Below are positions 21,740 through 34,212 of a stretch of DNA of 64,000 nucleotides, piece after piece (position 1 is the first letter of the stretch; the number at the start of each line of letters is the position of its first letter). The DNA is from Cryptomeria japonica (Eukaryota > Streptophyta > Pinopsida > Cupressales > Cupressaceae): the NCBI RefSeq assembly GCF_030272615.1, contig NC_081407.1, forward strand, positions 436,886,230 to 436,950,229. Direction: 5' to 3'. Below the pieces are notes generated by a model. That model did not search any database. It was not told the DNA's origin and worked only from the letters and a program-made list of their open reading frames with translations. Made by a program: the position numbers and the translations under genes.

Positions 21740-23070
21740 TGTAATATCCCTACATAAATATTGATATATAATCAATTATCTTATTTCTCATCTTATTAAT
21801 TTATTTCTTATATAACCAATTTCTATCTTATATTCTTGTATAATCAATATCTAAATATTAATTTATCAACAATGTTTAATATTTAATATTAATTTATAAT
21901 CAATAATAATTAATATTAAATAATATAATAAATAAATCCCAAGTATTGAAGTGCTGTTTGAAAAGGCACGATTCCATTAATTCTTAGCAACAGCTTATTA
22001 AGAAACTCGTGATGACGGAAGGGGGTGCAAGGAAAGGGTGTTGACTAAGAGCCATGTCTTTGCACACAAGACCATTGAAAAAGGTTATAAGGACAGGATA
22101 CCCAGGGGGAAGAAGGCATCGAATGATAAGGAAAGAAAATAGAGATCGGTAAATATAAGCAGATTGTTGTATCTTGCTGCCATCGGTATGTTTTATTCAT
22201 AAATTGTTATAGTATCGAGGCTTCATTCTGAGAACTGTTCTGCAGTTATATATTTATAATAATGTCTGAAAAATAAATGAATATATATATATATGTCTTT
22301 GATTAGAAAAAAAAATAATATTAGATTGTCAATCAGAAAGAACTCTTAAGGTAATAAACATTAAGAAGAATATGTATATACTATTCATTCTTGCTGCTAT
22401 TATCAGTATTTATAAAGGCAGGGATGAGGTGTTCCAAAGAGGGGCAGTCTAAATCCAAGCAATAGGTTAAGTCCCAAGATAGGGTGGGGATCAGCAACCC
22501 ATAAGCCTTGAGGGTATAGACCCAAGATAGGTAAGGGCTTGGATCTGTAAACTTTGAGGGAACCTATTGTAGTTGGTCTCTAAGCACTTTGATAACATAA
22601 ATAGACCCTTCTCAACTCTTAAGGTAATAAACACTAAGAAGAATATGTATATACTATTCATTCTTGCTGCTATTATCAGTATTTATGAAGACGGGGATGT
22701 GGTGTTCCAAAGAGGGGCACTCTAAATCCAAGCAATAGGTTAAGTCCCAAGATAGGGTGGGGATCAGCGACCCATAAGCCTTGAGGGTATAGACCCAAGA
22801 TAGGTAAGGGATTGGATCTGTAAACTTTGAGGGAACCTATTGCAGTTGGTCTCTAAGCGCTTTGGTAAAACTGAAGTAGTAGCAGGGTTTGATATCTATA
22901 TTAAGAACTATGAATAATGAATTTAATTATCTAATGAGGAAGATAAATAAGCACTTCTTAATAACTAATAAGTTGAAGAATATCAATGACTGGTTCTCAT
23001 GATTAGTCTCTCAATCAATTTTAGTATATTGAAATAGGTCAATTATGTTAATCGGGTAGGAGACATCACA
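21740..23070 (+). mobile_element. Right LTR of the non-autonomous element, with internal duplication
   Basis: 1331 bp, about 260 bp longer than its partner. 22341-22613 is repeated in tandem from 22614 to about 22868 (both copies start AACTCTTAAGGTAATAAACA). The second copy ends in a small deletion before AAACTGAAGTAGTAG. The duplication arose after insertion or during reverse transcription. Confidence 0.92.
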
Positions 23071-24690
23071 GGAATGCTACTTTGTAACCACTAACAACTT
23101 TACTATCTCTATATGGCGTGTTTCTCCCTAGCAAATAAAGTATCTTTATGCAGTAATATTTGGAGCATAATGCATATGCAAGGAGATGCAAGGGCGTGTT
23201 CATCTTGTTCTAGTTAGTGACCATGAATGATATTTTCCACACTTAAAAAAAATGTTTCCATAGTGTCATTACTATTATGATCTTTACTTTTTCTATCATA
23301 TAGTTGATTCCATCACAAATTTCCCCCAAACATAGTCAATCTGTATCAACAAAATATGATCATACTCATGATAGGCTCAGTGAAACTCAAGACATGGTCC
23401 AAAAGCCTACCAATTATCAACCAAGATCAATGACTTGACCTTTTGGGCCCTCTCTAAATTTGACTACTTCCAAATACTCCATTTGTGGCTAAAGACCATG
23501 GCACCCAATGCCTCTTGTGTCTTCACAAGTCATCTCAAAACGATTGTGTAATGCAAATCAAGTATCAAGAACCTAATGTTAAATTGTAAGTAAATATGGC
23601 AAAATCTGAAATAAATTAAATCTATCTTCAACAACTCCAAATTTGAGAAAATATTAAAAATGCCATGTGACATATGATGATTTGTCACAAACTAAATCTC
23701 TTCACCCTCAATGAATATAGTTTTCAACCATTCTATCTAAATACCAATCACTTGCACTACCAAGTTATGGCAGTGTATGATACATGGTATCCAGAAAATG
23801 TGTAAATATTCCTCAACTGAAGTACCTATTTCCCTACAATTTTTTGCTTTGTTTGTAATGACTTTATCAACACCCACCATCCTTATAGAATCAATGAGGA
23901 TTTTGGAAATGAAACTTGCATCTTTAACTTGCCACTCACAATAAATTGCCTTCAAACAAAATTGCCTCTTTAGGGGACACAAAAATAACATTTACTAAAG
24001 GTCCATCCATCAGAAACAACAGATATTTCAATACAATAATCCCTAATTGGTTTTAGTAATGTCTCTATAAGAAAATCTATTGCTGATAAGGTGGTGCACA
24101 CCTTTTCATACCCAGGACTAGTGTAGCCAAAGGGTGTGTTACTAATAGTCACCACCATCACCAACCAATATAGGGATCTCACTAAATTGAAAGGAAGACC
24201 ATTGACATATATGCAACATGCAATTATCTCATCTGCAATATATCTTGCTTCATTCTAAAATTCTTTAACCGATACAGAGGGATCTTCTCTTTGGATAAAT
24301 GTTGTCTCCAAGAAAAGATGTTGGGAAGACATTATTTAAAGAGAATTTGTAGGTGGTTTTGATGATGTTTTACTTGCTAAAGGATTAGATCTTGATTTTT
24401 CTCACTCATAGCATCAACTAATTAATGCCACAATTTGTTCTTTTGGCAACCCCTTCTTGTATGGCCCTTGACATTTTTTAATTCCATGACCACTCATAGC
24501 AAATAAGTGAACTTTCACTAACTATATGAGCTCTTATGTTAGATCATGCAATGATTACAATTCCAAATAAAAATCCTACATCCTGGAAGTTGACCAAGCA
24601 CCATAAGGTATTTCCATAGAGGAGATGCTTGATTATATTTAAATTGATTATTTGTTGCGAGGCCCACTAACCTTGAACTAGTAAGCCATT
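23071..24690 (-). pseudogene. hAT transposase N-terminal half: BED-finger remnant and DUF659 region
   Basis: On the minus strand about 24680-24460 contains a degraded BED-type zinc-finger stretch ending in SGHGIKKCQGPYKKGLPKEQ. It is followed by NGLPFNLVRSLYWL, GYTSPGYEKVCTTLSA and ISVVSDGW, and then by WQVKDASFISKILIDSI and HIFWIPCIIHCHNLV. These match plant hAT transposases and the plus-strand copy at 4.3-4.9 kb. Several stops and frame changes make it non-functional. Together with 19617-20252 and 15203-15491 it forms one or two dismembered hAT copies. Confidence 0.82.
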
Positions 24691-25085
24691 GCATATTGAC
24701 TATTGTGGTAAGAAATTACAATATTTTAAATTAAAAAAAAAATGCAACCCTAGAATATGTATAAAACTAATAAAAATAATAAATGTTTAAAATTTGACAA
24801 ATCCTTAAAACTTTTTCTTTTCAAAAAAATTTTGAAAAAATCTTTAAAGACTTGAAAAAAAATCATAACTCTTTGACATTTTTTGTTAAGATCTTAAAAA
24901 ATTCATTAAACTACTTACCTTCGATCAATAGATGTTCTTTATGCAAGCTAGATTCCTCCCCCCCTTGCACTTTCCAATTGTTCTCCTTCAAAAAATTACC
25001 AACAATCTTCCCAAATGCAAATATGATAATCACTAAATGAGCTTTTTCTAAAATAGGTTTGTTTTGTTAAAAAGGAAAGGAAATG
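24691..25085. other. AT-rich gap without features
   Basis: Poly-A/poly-T rich. I see no gene, LTR end or repeat with a partner. Confidence 0.4.
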
Positions 25086-25315
25086 GTCTTTTATATTCCA
25101 CGATGCCAACAATTTGTATATGGATCTACAAATGGGTTAGAGCAATATGGGACTACCTCGTACTCCTTGTGGGAGGTACCTAATTGCACTACAAACGAGG
25201 CATACATACCTTACCCCCTTGTGGGATTTGAACTTGTGACCTCTCTTTCAAGAGCACAAGTTCTCCACTACTAGGCCAACTCAGGCTGTACCACTAGGCC
25301 ACTACACCAACTCTT
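25086..25315 (-). mobile_element. tRNA-derived SINE
   Basis: On the minus strand TGGCCTAGTAGTGG (25278-25265) fits a pol III A box, and AGTTCAAATCC (25234-25224) fits a B box about 30 bases later. This is the spacing found in tRNA-headed SINEs. The anticodon arm is not a clean tRNA and the sequence continues another 130 bp (GTAAGGTATGTATGCCTC and onward), so it is a SINE rather than a tRNA gene. A second A-box-like copy (TGGCCTAGTGG) lies about 25 bp upstream. The 3' end is not sharply defined. Confidence 0.7.
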
Positions 25316-26446
25316 AATATGGGCATGTTTTAGGGTTTTAGGCACCTTTTAGTTTATTTTATGTTAAAATGTTAAAAAAAGCATTAAAATTTGGGTTTTT
25401 TCATTTTTATATTGGCGATGTGACCATGGGTGCACCCAAGAGTGGCAAGGACGCTCCTATCACAAGACCAATACTAGTTCAATACAAAACCAATACTACA
25501 AAACCAATACTCCAATGACATACCCCACGATTTAGAAAAAACATATAAAAATCATAACTATATAAATATTTGTGGCCTAAGAACATAAAATGAGTTCATA
25601 ATACCACAGCATCACATAATAAACAAAACCACCATAAAAATTTAAAATACTACTTCAATGTCAATTTCTCAAACTTAAATTTCATGATAGATATTTGAAA
25701 GTCATCCTCTTCAACAGTGACGAAAATTGTAGAATCCTTTGCCTTAGAAAGCCATGAATACTTTTACACGCTAAAACCATGTAACTTAATATTAAACCAA
25801 GGACTATAAATACAAGTGTCGATCCAATGATCCTGTTCTAGGTTATCTTGAGGTTTATCATGTTGCTAACACCAAAAAAGCAGTTGAAAAGCAATTTGGG
25901 CACATATAGTTATTGTGAACAGTTATTGTGAACACCAAAAAAGCTCTCAAACCTGAAGCAACCATTCCAAGCAACAAATAGCCTATAAAAACACAAAGAA
26001 CAACGCTTCTACTAATGACAATCATATAATTTTAAAAAAATCAAATCATCAGCTTCTCCCTCATATTGATCAAAATATAACTTAAACTGGTCCACCAAAC
26101 TGTTATCTGCACTGTTAAACTACTAAGGGAAAAGGCCTTACCTGGCAACCAAGTCAAAAGATAATTTAAAAAAAGAAAATTACAAATTAAAAAACTTGTT
26201 TTTAACAAGAAGTTCACCCTGATTTCTTCTAGCCAAATGCAGGCCTGTTTTACAGAACCCCAGAGAGCTCTACAGGTGGAGCATTTCATTACCTGGACAA
26301 GGTTCAAATCAAACCCGGTTCCAAGCATGTTTTCTAACAAATCAGTAACTTAGAATAAAATCTATATGGTATGAGAGTCAAACTATTGTTTTTCTGGGAA
26401 TTCAAGCAAGTCCAAGAATAAATGTGAAGAAAGCACAAGACTGGTT
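25316..26446. other. No supported gene
   Basis: About 1.1 kb of AT-rich sequence. Minus-strand exon-like pieces occur at 26290-26340 (ending CAG|GTAATG) and 26042-26140 (after CTTTTCCCTTAG). They have no recognisable protein similarity and I do not call them. Confidence 0.35.
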
Positions 26447-27214
26447 TGATGCAGGAGCATCCTCGGTTCATGTCAATCTTGCATCAACCAAAAATATTTC
26501 CTTTCTGTTTTGCATTTCATTCTACATTTTCTGGCATTGGCTCATCGGATCTTGAGGAGTTGGATTTTGCTTGAGGGCTTGATCATCTACCTTATTCTCA
26601 AACTGTGGAGCATTTGGATCATTTTCCGGCAAGATATCACTACCGAGTTCCGAGAAAGTTTTCTAGTACCGGTTGCCTGGTTGTAATCTACCGGGATCTA
26701 CCAGATCCCTTCCATAGCTTGCAGAGCCCTGAGCATTGATTTTGATGTTCCTTGGCGTGTGGCCGACCTTTCCCTGTGATCTAAACTTCATCCTTTGGAT
26801 TTTTCGGAGGAATTTCTTTGGTGAAGGCCGACCTTGTTGTTTTTTCACGTTAGGTCTTGTTCTTCGGCATTTGATCCCTTTTGGGCCGACCGGATCCCTT
26901 TGGATCGTATAAATCATTGTAATTGAGCATTAGAATAGGGAAGTAGAGAAAAGTTAAGAGATAGAACATAGAAGATAGATCTGAAGATTTGAGGTCCCGG
27001 TTGTGACCTGTTCTGTGATCAAGCATGTTTTAAAAGGCAAGTGAGCCGGTTTCTGTAACCCGATTGCGACCGGTTGATTGTAAACAGTTTTCATGATATA
27101 ATTCATTCAGTTCTGCATTGCCTCCATTATATCCTTGTGTTTCCATTGTGTTTACTCTTGCTGACCGGTCCGAATAGATCTCTTTGAGGTCTCTCCTAAC
27201 CGGTGACTGCACCA
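26447..27214 (+). mobile_element. Solo LTR, 768 bp, target duplication TGGT(T/C)
   Basis: It starts TGATGCAGGAGC and ends CTGCACCA, a matched inverted terminus. TGGTT lies to the left (26442-26446) and TGGTC to the right (27215-27219), one mismatch. A TATA-like CGTATAAAT is near 26908. The start matches the chromovirus LTR at 1469, so it is probably a relative. Confidence 0.78.
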
Positions 27215-28240
27215 TGGTCTCTTTTATTATAGCAGATACAAGAATTGGAGGAAGAACTCTGTGTGCAGCTGTAGCATTGTGAAGGACAATGTAAGTCTCG
27301 TGTCTAACCTTATCACACCAAGTGCCAAGACCCTCATGGTAGCTTCTTCTTTAATCTAGATCACTAATTTCTCAGCTTTTGTGAATAGATCCATCCAATG
27401 GTCAAGATCAAAGGTTGATTTTGAGCAAAGCAACCATCAATTATATATTAGTATTGTGTTCATGGGATAATTATTTATGGCTGTAAATTTCAAAATATAA
27501 GGCTTAATTTACATGCTAAACCCTTGAGGAGCATTTATCAACATCCAATAAAAAAGCTCAGTCCCCAACATTTGTGACTGTTCAATGAAAAAACATCACT
27601 TGCTATCCAGTCCCATTCTTGTATAAAAAAGCAGAAAAAGACAGGTAATTGAGCTCAGTTAAACTCATATAGGCCTGCTGTAATAGTGTTTACTTCTTGT
27701 TTGAATTTTTCTTGGCCATTTAGTCAAGAGCGCAAAGAAAGTCACTTGATAATTTTCTGCCTATGTGTCTGTTAATCTGGATCCAATTTGCATTATGTGA
27801 GGTGTGGTGGTGAAGCAGGGAAGATGTGAACGGTGTTTTATGTGCATAGATCTGCAGCTGCACGCTTGTATTTGATGGCATGCTTTTAATGGTATGTCTA
27901 GACACCGTTTCACATAAGAGGTATAGGTTTGAATTTCTAGAGGAGTAGAATTATTACCAATGTTATGAATAGTCCACGTGTACTGTCTATTGAAATTGTA
28001 TAATTTGAATTGAAGTTATGCAATTTATTTGATGACTTTGAGCATTTAAAAGGTGTGTCTAGGTGTGAAAAAGGTCAATCATTAGTGTCTATAGCCAACA
28101 TAAAAACTTTCATTTTACCCAAATCTCTAACGTAAACCAGGAAAAAGGATAGCAGAGTCATAAAATACTCACTATCTGTGAATAATGTTTCCTCAATCAG
28201 ATTGTTTTATTAAAAAAAAAAGGAGAGGCCTGCTGATGAT
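27215..28240. other. Unassigned sequence with an exon-like stretch
   Basis: TTTATTATAG (ending 27232) is followed by about 58 bp coding QIQELEEELCVQL on the plus strand, with one in-frame TAG, and then AAT|GTAAGT (near 27292). It could be a degraded coiled-coil exon, but it is too short to support. The rest of the region shows no feature. Confidence 0.3.
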
Positions 28241-29740
28241 CCTGAAAATTTTGACAAATGACATAAAGAAGTTTTAATGCTCCTAAAGTTGTCAAATTCA
28301 GATGAAATACTGCCCGAAGTATCAAATGTCAATCGGATTTCAACACTTTGGGAGAACCTAAAGAACAAATACCAAACATTAAAAGCTAGACAGCATTGTA
28401 TCTACAGAATATCTTGTTTTCTTCAAGTTGGAAAAATAAGGATCAATCTCTGAATACTTGTTGCAGTTAAAGAATCTTGGTGATCAGTTGTCTGCAATAA
28501 AAATCCCAGAAGATGATGATGAAAACAAGGTGTAGTTTTGGTCTTACGGAGCATATCAGAATCCTACAGATCATTTGTTGAATCTTTGTGTCTAACCACA
28601 AGACCCAAATAAGCAGATATAGGGAAAAATAGAAAAGGTCACCTCAGACAATTCAAGGAGCACCTTCAATGCAAAGATCAAAGGCAAAGGCTAGCAAAAC
28701 ACTAGCAAGTAAACACGTGATTCCTTCTGAGAAGGTAATGCATCTTACGAAGTAAAAACAATATGCTATTACTGTCAAAAGCTTGGACATTTCAAGAGAA
28801 ATTAACAAATGAGAAAGAGTGTCTCAGCACATCAAGGGGATCAAGGCAAGTAAACGTTTTTGAGTGATATGACCAAGAGTCAATATAGAAGAGTTTGCCT
28901 TTGATGTATCTCAGGAACAGTCAACTGAGATCACAACTTGGCATTTTGACTCAAGTGCATCCAGACATTATAAATGTTGCAGAGACTGGTAAGTAACCTT
29001 TGTTGAAGATAAAATTAGAAGTGAATCCAATTCCTTAGGCAATAGGTGTGTACACTATGTTTAAGTATGTGGTGATGTCCATGTCATGTTGAACAATATT
29101 GTGAGTTATACTTTTAAGAATGTTCACTCGGTTCCTGACATGAACAAAAACCTTCTATCTTTTAGTCAAGTAAGTTAATAACAAAGAATTCTCATCTTTC
29201 AGTGAATTTTAATGGCTACAAATTTGTGGTCACAAATCTTCATAATAACAAGGTAATCCCAGCTGGTATTGGTGTGAAGGGATTACACAAGGAGTCACAT
29301 GCACCTGCAGTGGAGAGTAACAGCACACTTTGGCAGGAGAGTTGTCAACACCTCAATTAAAAATATATTTTGTACTTACATGGATCAATATCATTCATCA
29401 TGGATTGCCATCTATTCAGGAACACCAGGTTGCATGTACATGATGTCCAGTTGTAAAACACAACCAACAACCATTTGAAATTGGCAAAGCATGGTGTGCC
29501 GAAGGAATCTTGGATCTGGTATATGCTGACCTATGCAGTTCATGAAGACACCCACTGTGCTTGGACCAAGGTAATTTTTGCTGTTGGTTGACAACTTTTT
29601 CAAGAAAATTGTGGTGTCTACTTGCAAAACAGTTATAATGTTTTTCAGAATTTGTAGCATTGAAAGCACTGGTGGAGAAACAGAGAAGTAAACAGATCAA
29701 GACTCTTAGGTTTGATACTAGAGGTGAGCCTGCCTCATTA

Positions 29741-30909
29741 TGTGATAAACCCTTGCTGGTTCAACTCTTCAACCTGCTGTGATTTGTAGAGCTCTTTGTA
29801 ATTTTGATTATTAAGATGGTCTTTCAGAAATAGACAGAAGTTGCAGAAGGGGGTTTCTTTAATTTGCAACACATATTGAATTAATACATGAAATTAATCA
29901 ACTGAAACAATAAACTGGAGAATGTAGAAGCATACCTGTAGGTCCTTAGCCAATTTATTGAATTAAAAGAATTCAATCAGCAACTTACAAAGTTCTGATT
30001 TTTTTTTCTGAAACTATTCAGATCTACTCTTATTTAATACTAAGACACCCAAACAGTGGAAGATGGCGCCAATAATTGAGCAAGCTGTGTGTTTTGGAAA
30101 AGAAGCCTCCAAACCACAGAAAAATTAACAACAAAACAGTAAATAGGAAACCTACAACAAATCTGCCTTGTAAGAAGCCAAATCTGCCCCAATTTAATTC
30201 AATTTGACTTCCGAATGAAGCCAACCAAGCTGCAACAATTCGATTGATCTTTCACAATCTCAAAGCTACTGAATTTTGAAGAATGCACTCTCTCCAAAAC
30301 AAGTCCAAACCCTAGTTGCCATAGCCAAGTGCTCAAAGAAATGTCAAATGCTCAATATCAATAAATGAGGTTTCATTTCTATCTTGGCTGCCTAAATACC
30401 CAAAAAGTACGATTTTTAGCAATTAGGTTTTTAAAAATCATAACTTGCTTTTAGGGTTCCCAACTTAACCCTAAAAGCAACGCCTAACTTAGGAGATATT
30501 AACTTTTCACTTAAATAAATTTAAGTGATGCACTTTGTGGTTTTATTTTAATATTTCATTAAAATATTAATTGCCTGAGGGAACCACTTAAAAATTCATA
30601 TCTCCCTCATTATTGCTCGGAAACTGAATCTGTCAGAAGCTGGGGCCAGAGTTCACCACGCCAATGAAAATAGGACCATGTCTATTTTTAGCAGTTTTTC
30701 CCTAAAAATTAAGAAATCCTCATATAATGTCAAAAACTGATGAAACGAAGACCAGAACTGAACTCAACACTGAACTAGAACAAATAGACATACCACTCCT
30801 CAAGATACTGCATCACTGACCCCCTTATCCATACCCTGTTAGCCTACAAGGGTCCAAAAATAGGCTAACTCCTCAAACCACTGTCCCTGACTAGGATGGG
30901 GACATTACA
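29741..30909 (-). mobile_element. Solo LTR, 1169 bp, target duplication CATTA
   Basis: On the minus strand it begins TGTAATGTCCCCATCC and ends GGTTTATCACA. Exact CATTA copies lie at 29736-29740 and 30910-30914. It belongs with the TGTAATGTCCC-terminated LTRs at 5289 and 15734, and it splits the integrase region of the old Copia element. Confidence 0.92.
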
Positions 30910-31448
30910 CATTATCATTTCAAGTCTACAAGGATGGTATAAAAGATAGTATACGACTCTATCCATAATAGACGTGGACTCATCCAAAATGTGCATACTC
31001 AACAATTTTAGAAAAAAATGATATATAAATAGTTTATAAAAAACATGATAAATTGAAAAACTTGGCACAAACTTGACCAAACTCAGCAAATCTAGCAAAA
31101 TGAACTGACAAGCCTCATCTTGGTCTGAATGAACACAGAAACAAGAGACTCGTTGAGCACTCAGTGAACCTAGTAATAGTGATTCATACACTCCACAACA
31201 AATAGAATCATGGAGAGAAAGAAGAGGATGGTTATGAAAGTGCCAAAGTGCATGGTGTTACTATGAAAATGTGTTGTATCAGTAATTTGCCAAAGCAGCA
31301 AATATGGGAATATGCATTCTTAACCAAAGCCTATCTAAAGCAGTGCAGAATATCACTCCCAAGGGGGCATGGTCAGGCAAGAGATCATCAGTAAGTGACA
31401 TTCATGTTTTTGTTACATTGCTTTTGCATTAATTTCTGTAGAAAAGAG

Positions 31449-32309
31449 TGTTAGTTTTTCATGATCAGATTATCCACAATAAAAAGAAAACTAAAGTTGC
31501 ACAGTAAAGCATACAAATAGAGAATCACACAACACAAGACTACCCTGGGAAAACCTCCCTCTAGGAGGAAAAACCCAGCAACAATAGATCCTCAGATCTG
31601 ATTATGTTATATTGAATTGTAAGTACAATAACAACCCAGCTAGGGCACAATTGGAGCAGACTTATCTAAGACTTAAGTTCTGATCTGAACTTGATGAATT
31701 TCCAGAATGATGAAGAGCAGACCCCTAGTTCATGTTCACAGTCTGCAGGAGCATATTTAGGCAAATATCTTCTACACAAACATGTTAGCCCAGCATGAGG
31801 AGAGATTCGTTGTCCTTTAGGAAGAATTCGCTGTCTTCTAGGGTGAATTCGTTGACTTCTGAAGTGCAGATCAGAATTCGCATATAGCAGAAGATGATCG
31901 CATGAATACACAATATCTGTTTAAGCCTTGCAAGTGGCTGGCATAATATATGAGGTTCATCCTTTTATTTATCTCTAAGTTGGCCCATTTAACCTTGGGC
32001 GCTAAAACCTTTTACATATTACAATGATGGATAGGTCCACCGTTTGGAAGCATGAGTCGGCCCTATAATGATGGATAGGTCGACATGTTTTACATAGACT
32101 TAACTTCACACATTTCAATATAGGGTCGGCCCTATAAGGAAGCATGAGTTTCTTTTATGTTTGGCGTGAGGATATAGAGGGGCCAGCCCTATTTGTTTTA
32201 CACATAAATACAATACAATAGATAGGGCCCTGCCCTATAAGGATTCGGATGATGCCTTAAGGCAATCCGAATCCTATTTAATTTTTCTAACCTAGTTACA
32301 AAATCAACA
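31449..32309 (-). mobile_element. 3' LTR of the gag-only Copia element
   Basis: 861 bp, nearly identical to 34213-35074. It contains the palindromic motif TAGGGTCGGCCCTA twice or more, also found in the solo LTR at 60342. Confidence 0.93.
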
Positions 32310-32730
32310 CTCCCTCTTAACTAGGAAGGAAAATAAATACATAACCAAATTCACATGGACAAATCCATGGCATGAACATTTACAAGTTTTAGGATTAGGG
32401 CCCAGCCCTAATCGTTCAATCAATACACAATTCGTGATTTGATCACGCAATTACATTACAATGAACCTTTACATGATCTTCTCTAGCAATGCCTGCAGAG
32501 GAAGAAGCCAACACTTCATCACTTCACACTTTCCTGAGAACCTGCATATAACACCATTATCTTTCATATAACACCATTATCTTTCATCATGCACATCCAC
32601 CGAAGATGAAAGAGACCTTTCCATATGCACACCTGCAATAATTAATACTCAAAGATATACATAACCATATAACATAAATCATGCACAACCGCAGAGGATA
32701 CATAAACTTCTCCCAGAGAAGGACAATTTG

Positions 32731-32914
32731 TCACCTTGCACACAGCAGAGGGTGAACTCACCTTGCACTCCGCAAAGGGTGAGAAATAACCGCCACCTTG
32801 CACTCCGCAGAGGGTGGGAAATAACCGCCACCTTGCACTCCGCAGAGGGTGGACTCACCTTGCACTCCGTAGAGGGTGAGAGAGAACTATCACCTTGCAC
32901 CCCGCAGAGGGTGG
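32731..32914 (-). repeat. Six short hairpin repeats before the polypurine tract
   Basis: Units at 32731, 32759, 32793, 32828, 32855 and 32890. On the minus strand each is CCACCCTCTGCGGAGTGCAA followed by GGTGG or a variant, with complementary ends. The same motif occurs in the same place of the Copia element at 39432 (47948-48115). Confidence 0.85.
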
Positions 32915-33300
32915 ATGATACACCCAGTGTATCATGGTTAGTATCATCATAAAATAAACATTTTGCAATAATTAAGTAATTCATTTAGACATATCAATTT
33001 CATTATCTGAAACACAATAATTAGAACTCAGCAAAATCAAGAAAACATGAGGCTCCCTCTAAAAGCCAGTCCACAACAAATTTCAATCCTAAATCTAAAT
33101 AGAGTTCATCAAATTTGTATCCTTAAGTTAGAGTAGAATTTCAAATCTAGATCTGAAGGCAATGTCGGAAGTGGGCCTCCATGGATCATGCTTGTAAACC
33201 AATAGATCAACTGTAAGGATTAGTTTCCTAATACATTATTACTGAAATAAAACAACAAGATCAGAATTTTAACTTACGGATAGATCAACGAACTAATAGA

Positions 33301-34133
33301 TCAAAGGAGGAAATCTTCACGATTTGATACTTCATTTATGTTTGCATCTTCTTGCTCGATCTGAGTTTGACAGTCCCTTGCAAAGTGGCCAAGCTTGTTG
33401 CATCGAAAGCATCGGATGTGAGATAAGTCTCTTGGTCTCTTCCTTGAATGAGGGGTAGCAGATCTGAAATCTCTATTTCTCTTGAGATCATTCTTATTCC
33501 AATGGTTGCCTTCCTTCTTAGCCAAGAGGACATGTTGCTCATCATAGGGGTTTTTAATCTTTCCTTTTTGCAGCCAGCCGAGACTCTTCTTGAATGCAAT
33601 CTCCCATTAATTGATCAAACTTAGGAAGCTCAACTCTGGCACTGATTCCTTGAACAAACGGTTCCCAAGAGGGAGGAAGACCATTTAGTGCAGTCATAGA
33701 TAAGTCACTGTATTCAACACTCTTCCCAACTGTAGCAAGCTGATCTCTTAGCTCAGAGATTCTCATGAAGTAAGCAGCAACAGGTTCTTCTTTCTCTAAT
33801 TTGATGTAAGAGAGCTGATTCCTTAGAGCAAGTATGTAGCTGGTATTGTTGACTTCGTACATCTTTTCCAATGTGGTGAACATCTCCTTAGCGGTCTTCT
33901 TCAAGGAGATGGATGGCACCAAGTAATTTTTGATGGAGTCTATTATTATCCTTTGAGCTTGGAAGTCCTTCTTCTTCCAAGCTTCTTTCTCACTTTCATT
34001 CTCAGGTTCCTTTGCATTCTTGCTAACATATTCAGCAAGATCATTCAATGCCATCATTATCCTGACCTTCCAAGAAGAGTAGTTTGTGTGACCTTCCAAC
34101 CTATCTTCAGCCCTAATATAAGAAGCCATGAGG
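33301..34133 (-). pseudogene. Copia gag with one frameshift
   Basis: On the minus strand an ATG near 34130 opens MASYIRAEDRLEGHTNYSSW, the UBN2-type gag start shared with 40406 in the plus-strand Copia element. The frame runs about 190 codons to AAKRKD, then stops. A one-base shift in an A-run near 33560 puts the remainder, including the zinc knuckle CFRCNKLGHFARDC, in another frame. The zinc-knuckle frame ends at EDFLL, where pol would begin. Gag forms the virus-like particle. With the shift, only a product without the knuckle could be made. Confidence 0.88.
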
Positions 34134-34212
34134 ACTAAACTTTTGAACAGCAGGTTAGATAGTAGCGCAAATCTGATCACAACCTCTATACGAACCTAGA
34201 GCTCTGATACCA

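Larger units (their letters stand above)
20253..23070 (+). mobile_element. Non-autonomous LTR element with 416-bp interior, target duplication GGAAT
   Basis: Two LTRs (20253-21323 and 21740-23070) begin TGTAATAT(G/C)CCTACAT and end in GACAT(T/C)ACA. Exact GGAAT copies flank the whole (20248-20252 and 23071-23075). The interior has a tRNA-Met type primer binding site (TGGTATCAAAGCC, 21326-21338) and a purine tract (GGGAGGGAAGGAC) just before the right LTR. It has no coding capacity. It resembles a TRIM in lacking genes, but its LTRs are over 1 kb. It must have moved using proteins from another element. Confidence 0.95.

Noticed and set aside
25224-25278. Possible tRNA gene
   Set aside because: A and B boxes are present, but the acceptor stem and anticodon arm do not form a clean cloverleaf and SINE-like sequence follows.
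26041-26340. Possible second NLP exon on the minus strand (PGKAFS-like)
   Set aside because: The PGKAF resemblance spans five residues and crosses a GTAAGG; the rest does not match a GAF-like NLP region.
32731-32914. Regularly repeated 25-base units, CRISPR-like at first sight
   Set aside because: Spacing is irregular and very short, units vary, no cas genes exist, and the context is the interior of a Copia element in a plant genome.
32679-32984. 101-codon minus-strand frame with repeated CGVQG/ECKV peptides
   Set aside because: It is a translation of the hairpin repeats; the repeats are shared with another element where no such frame is kept.
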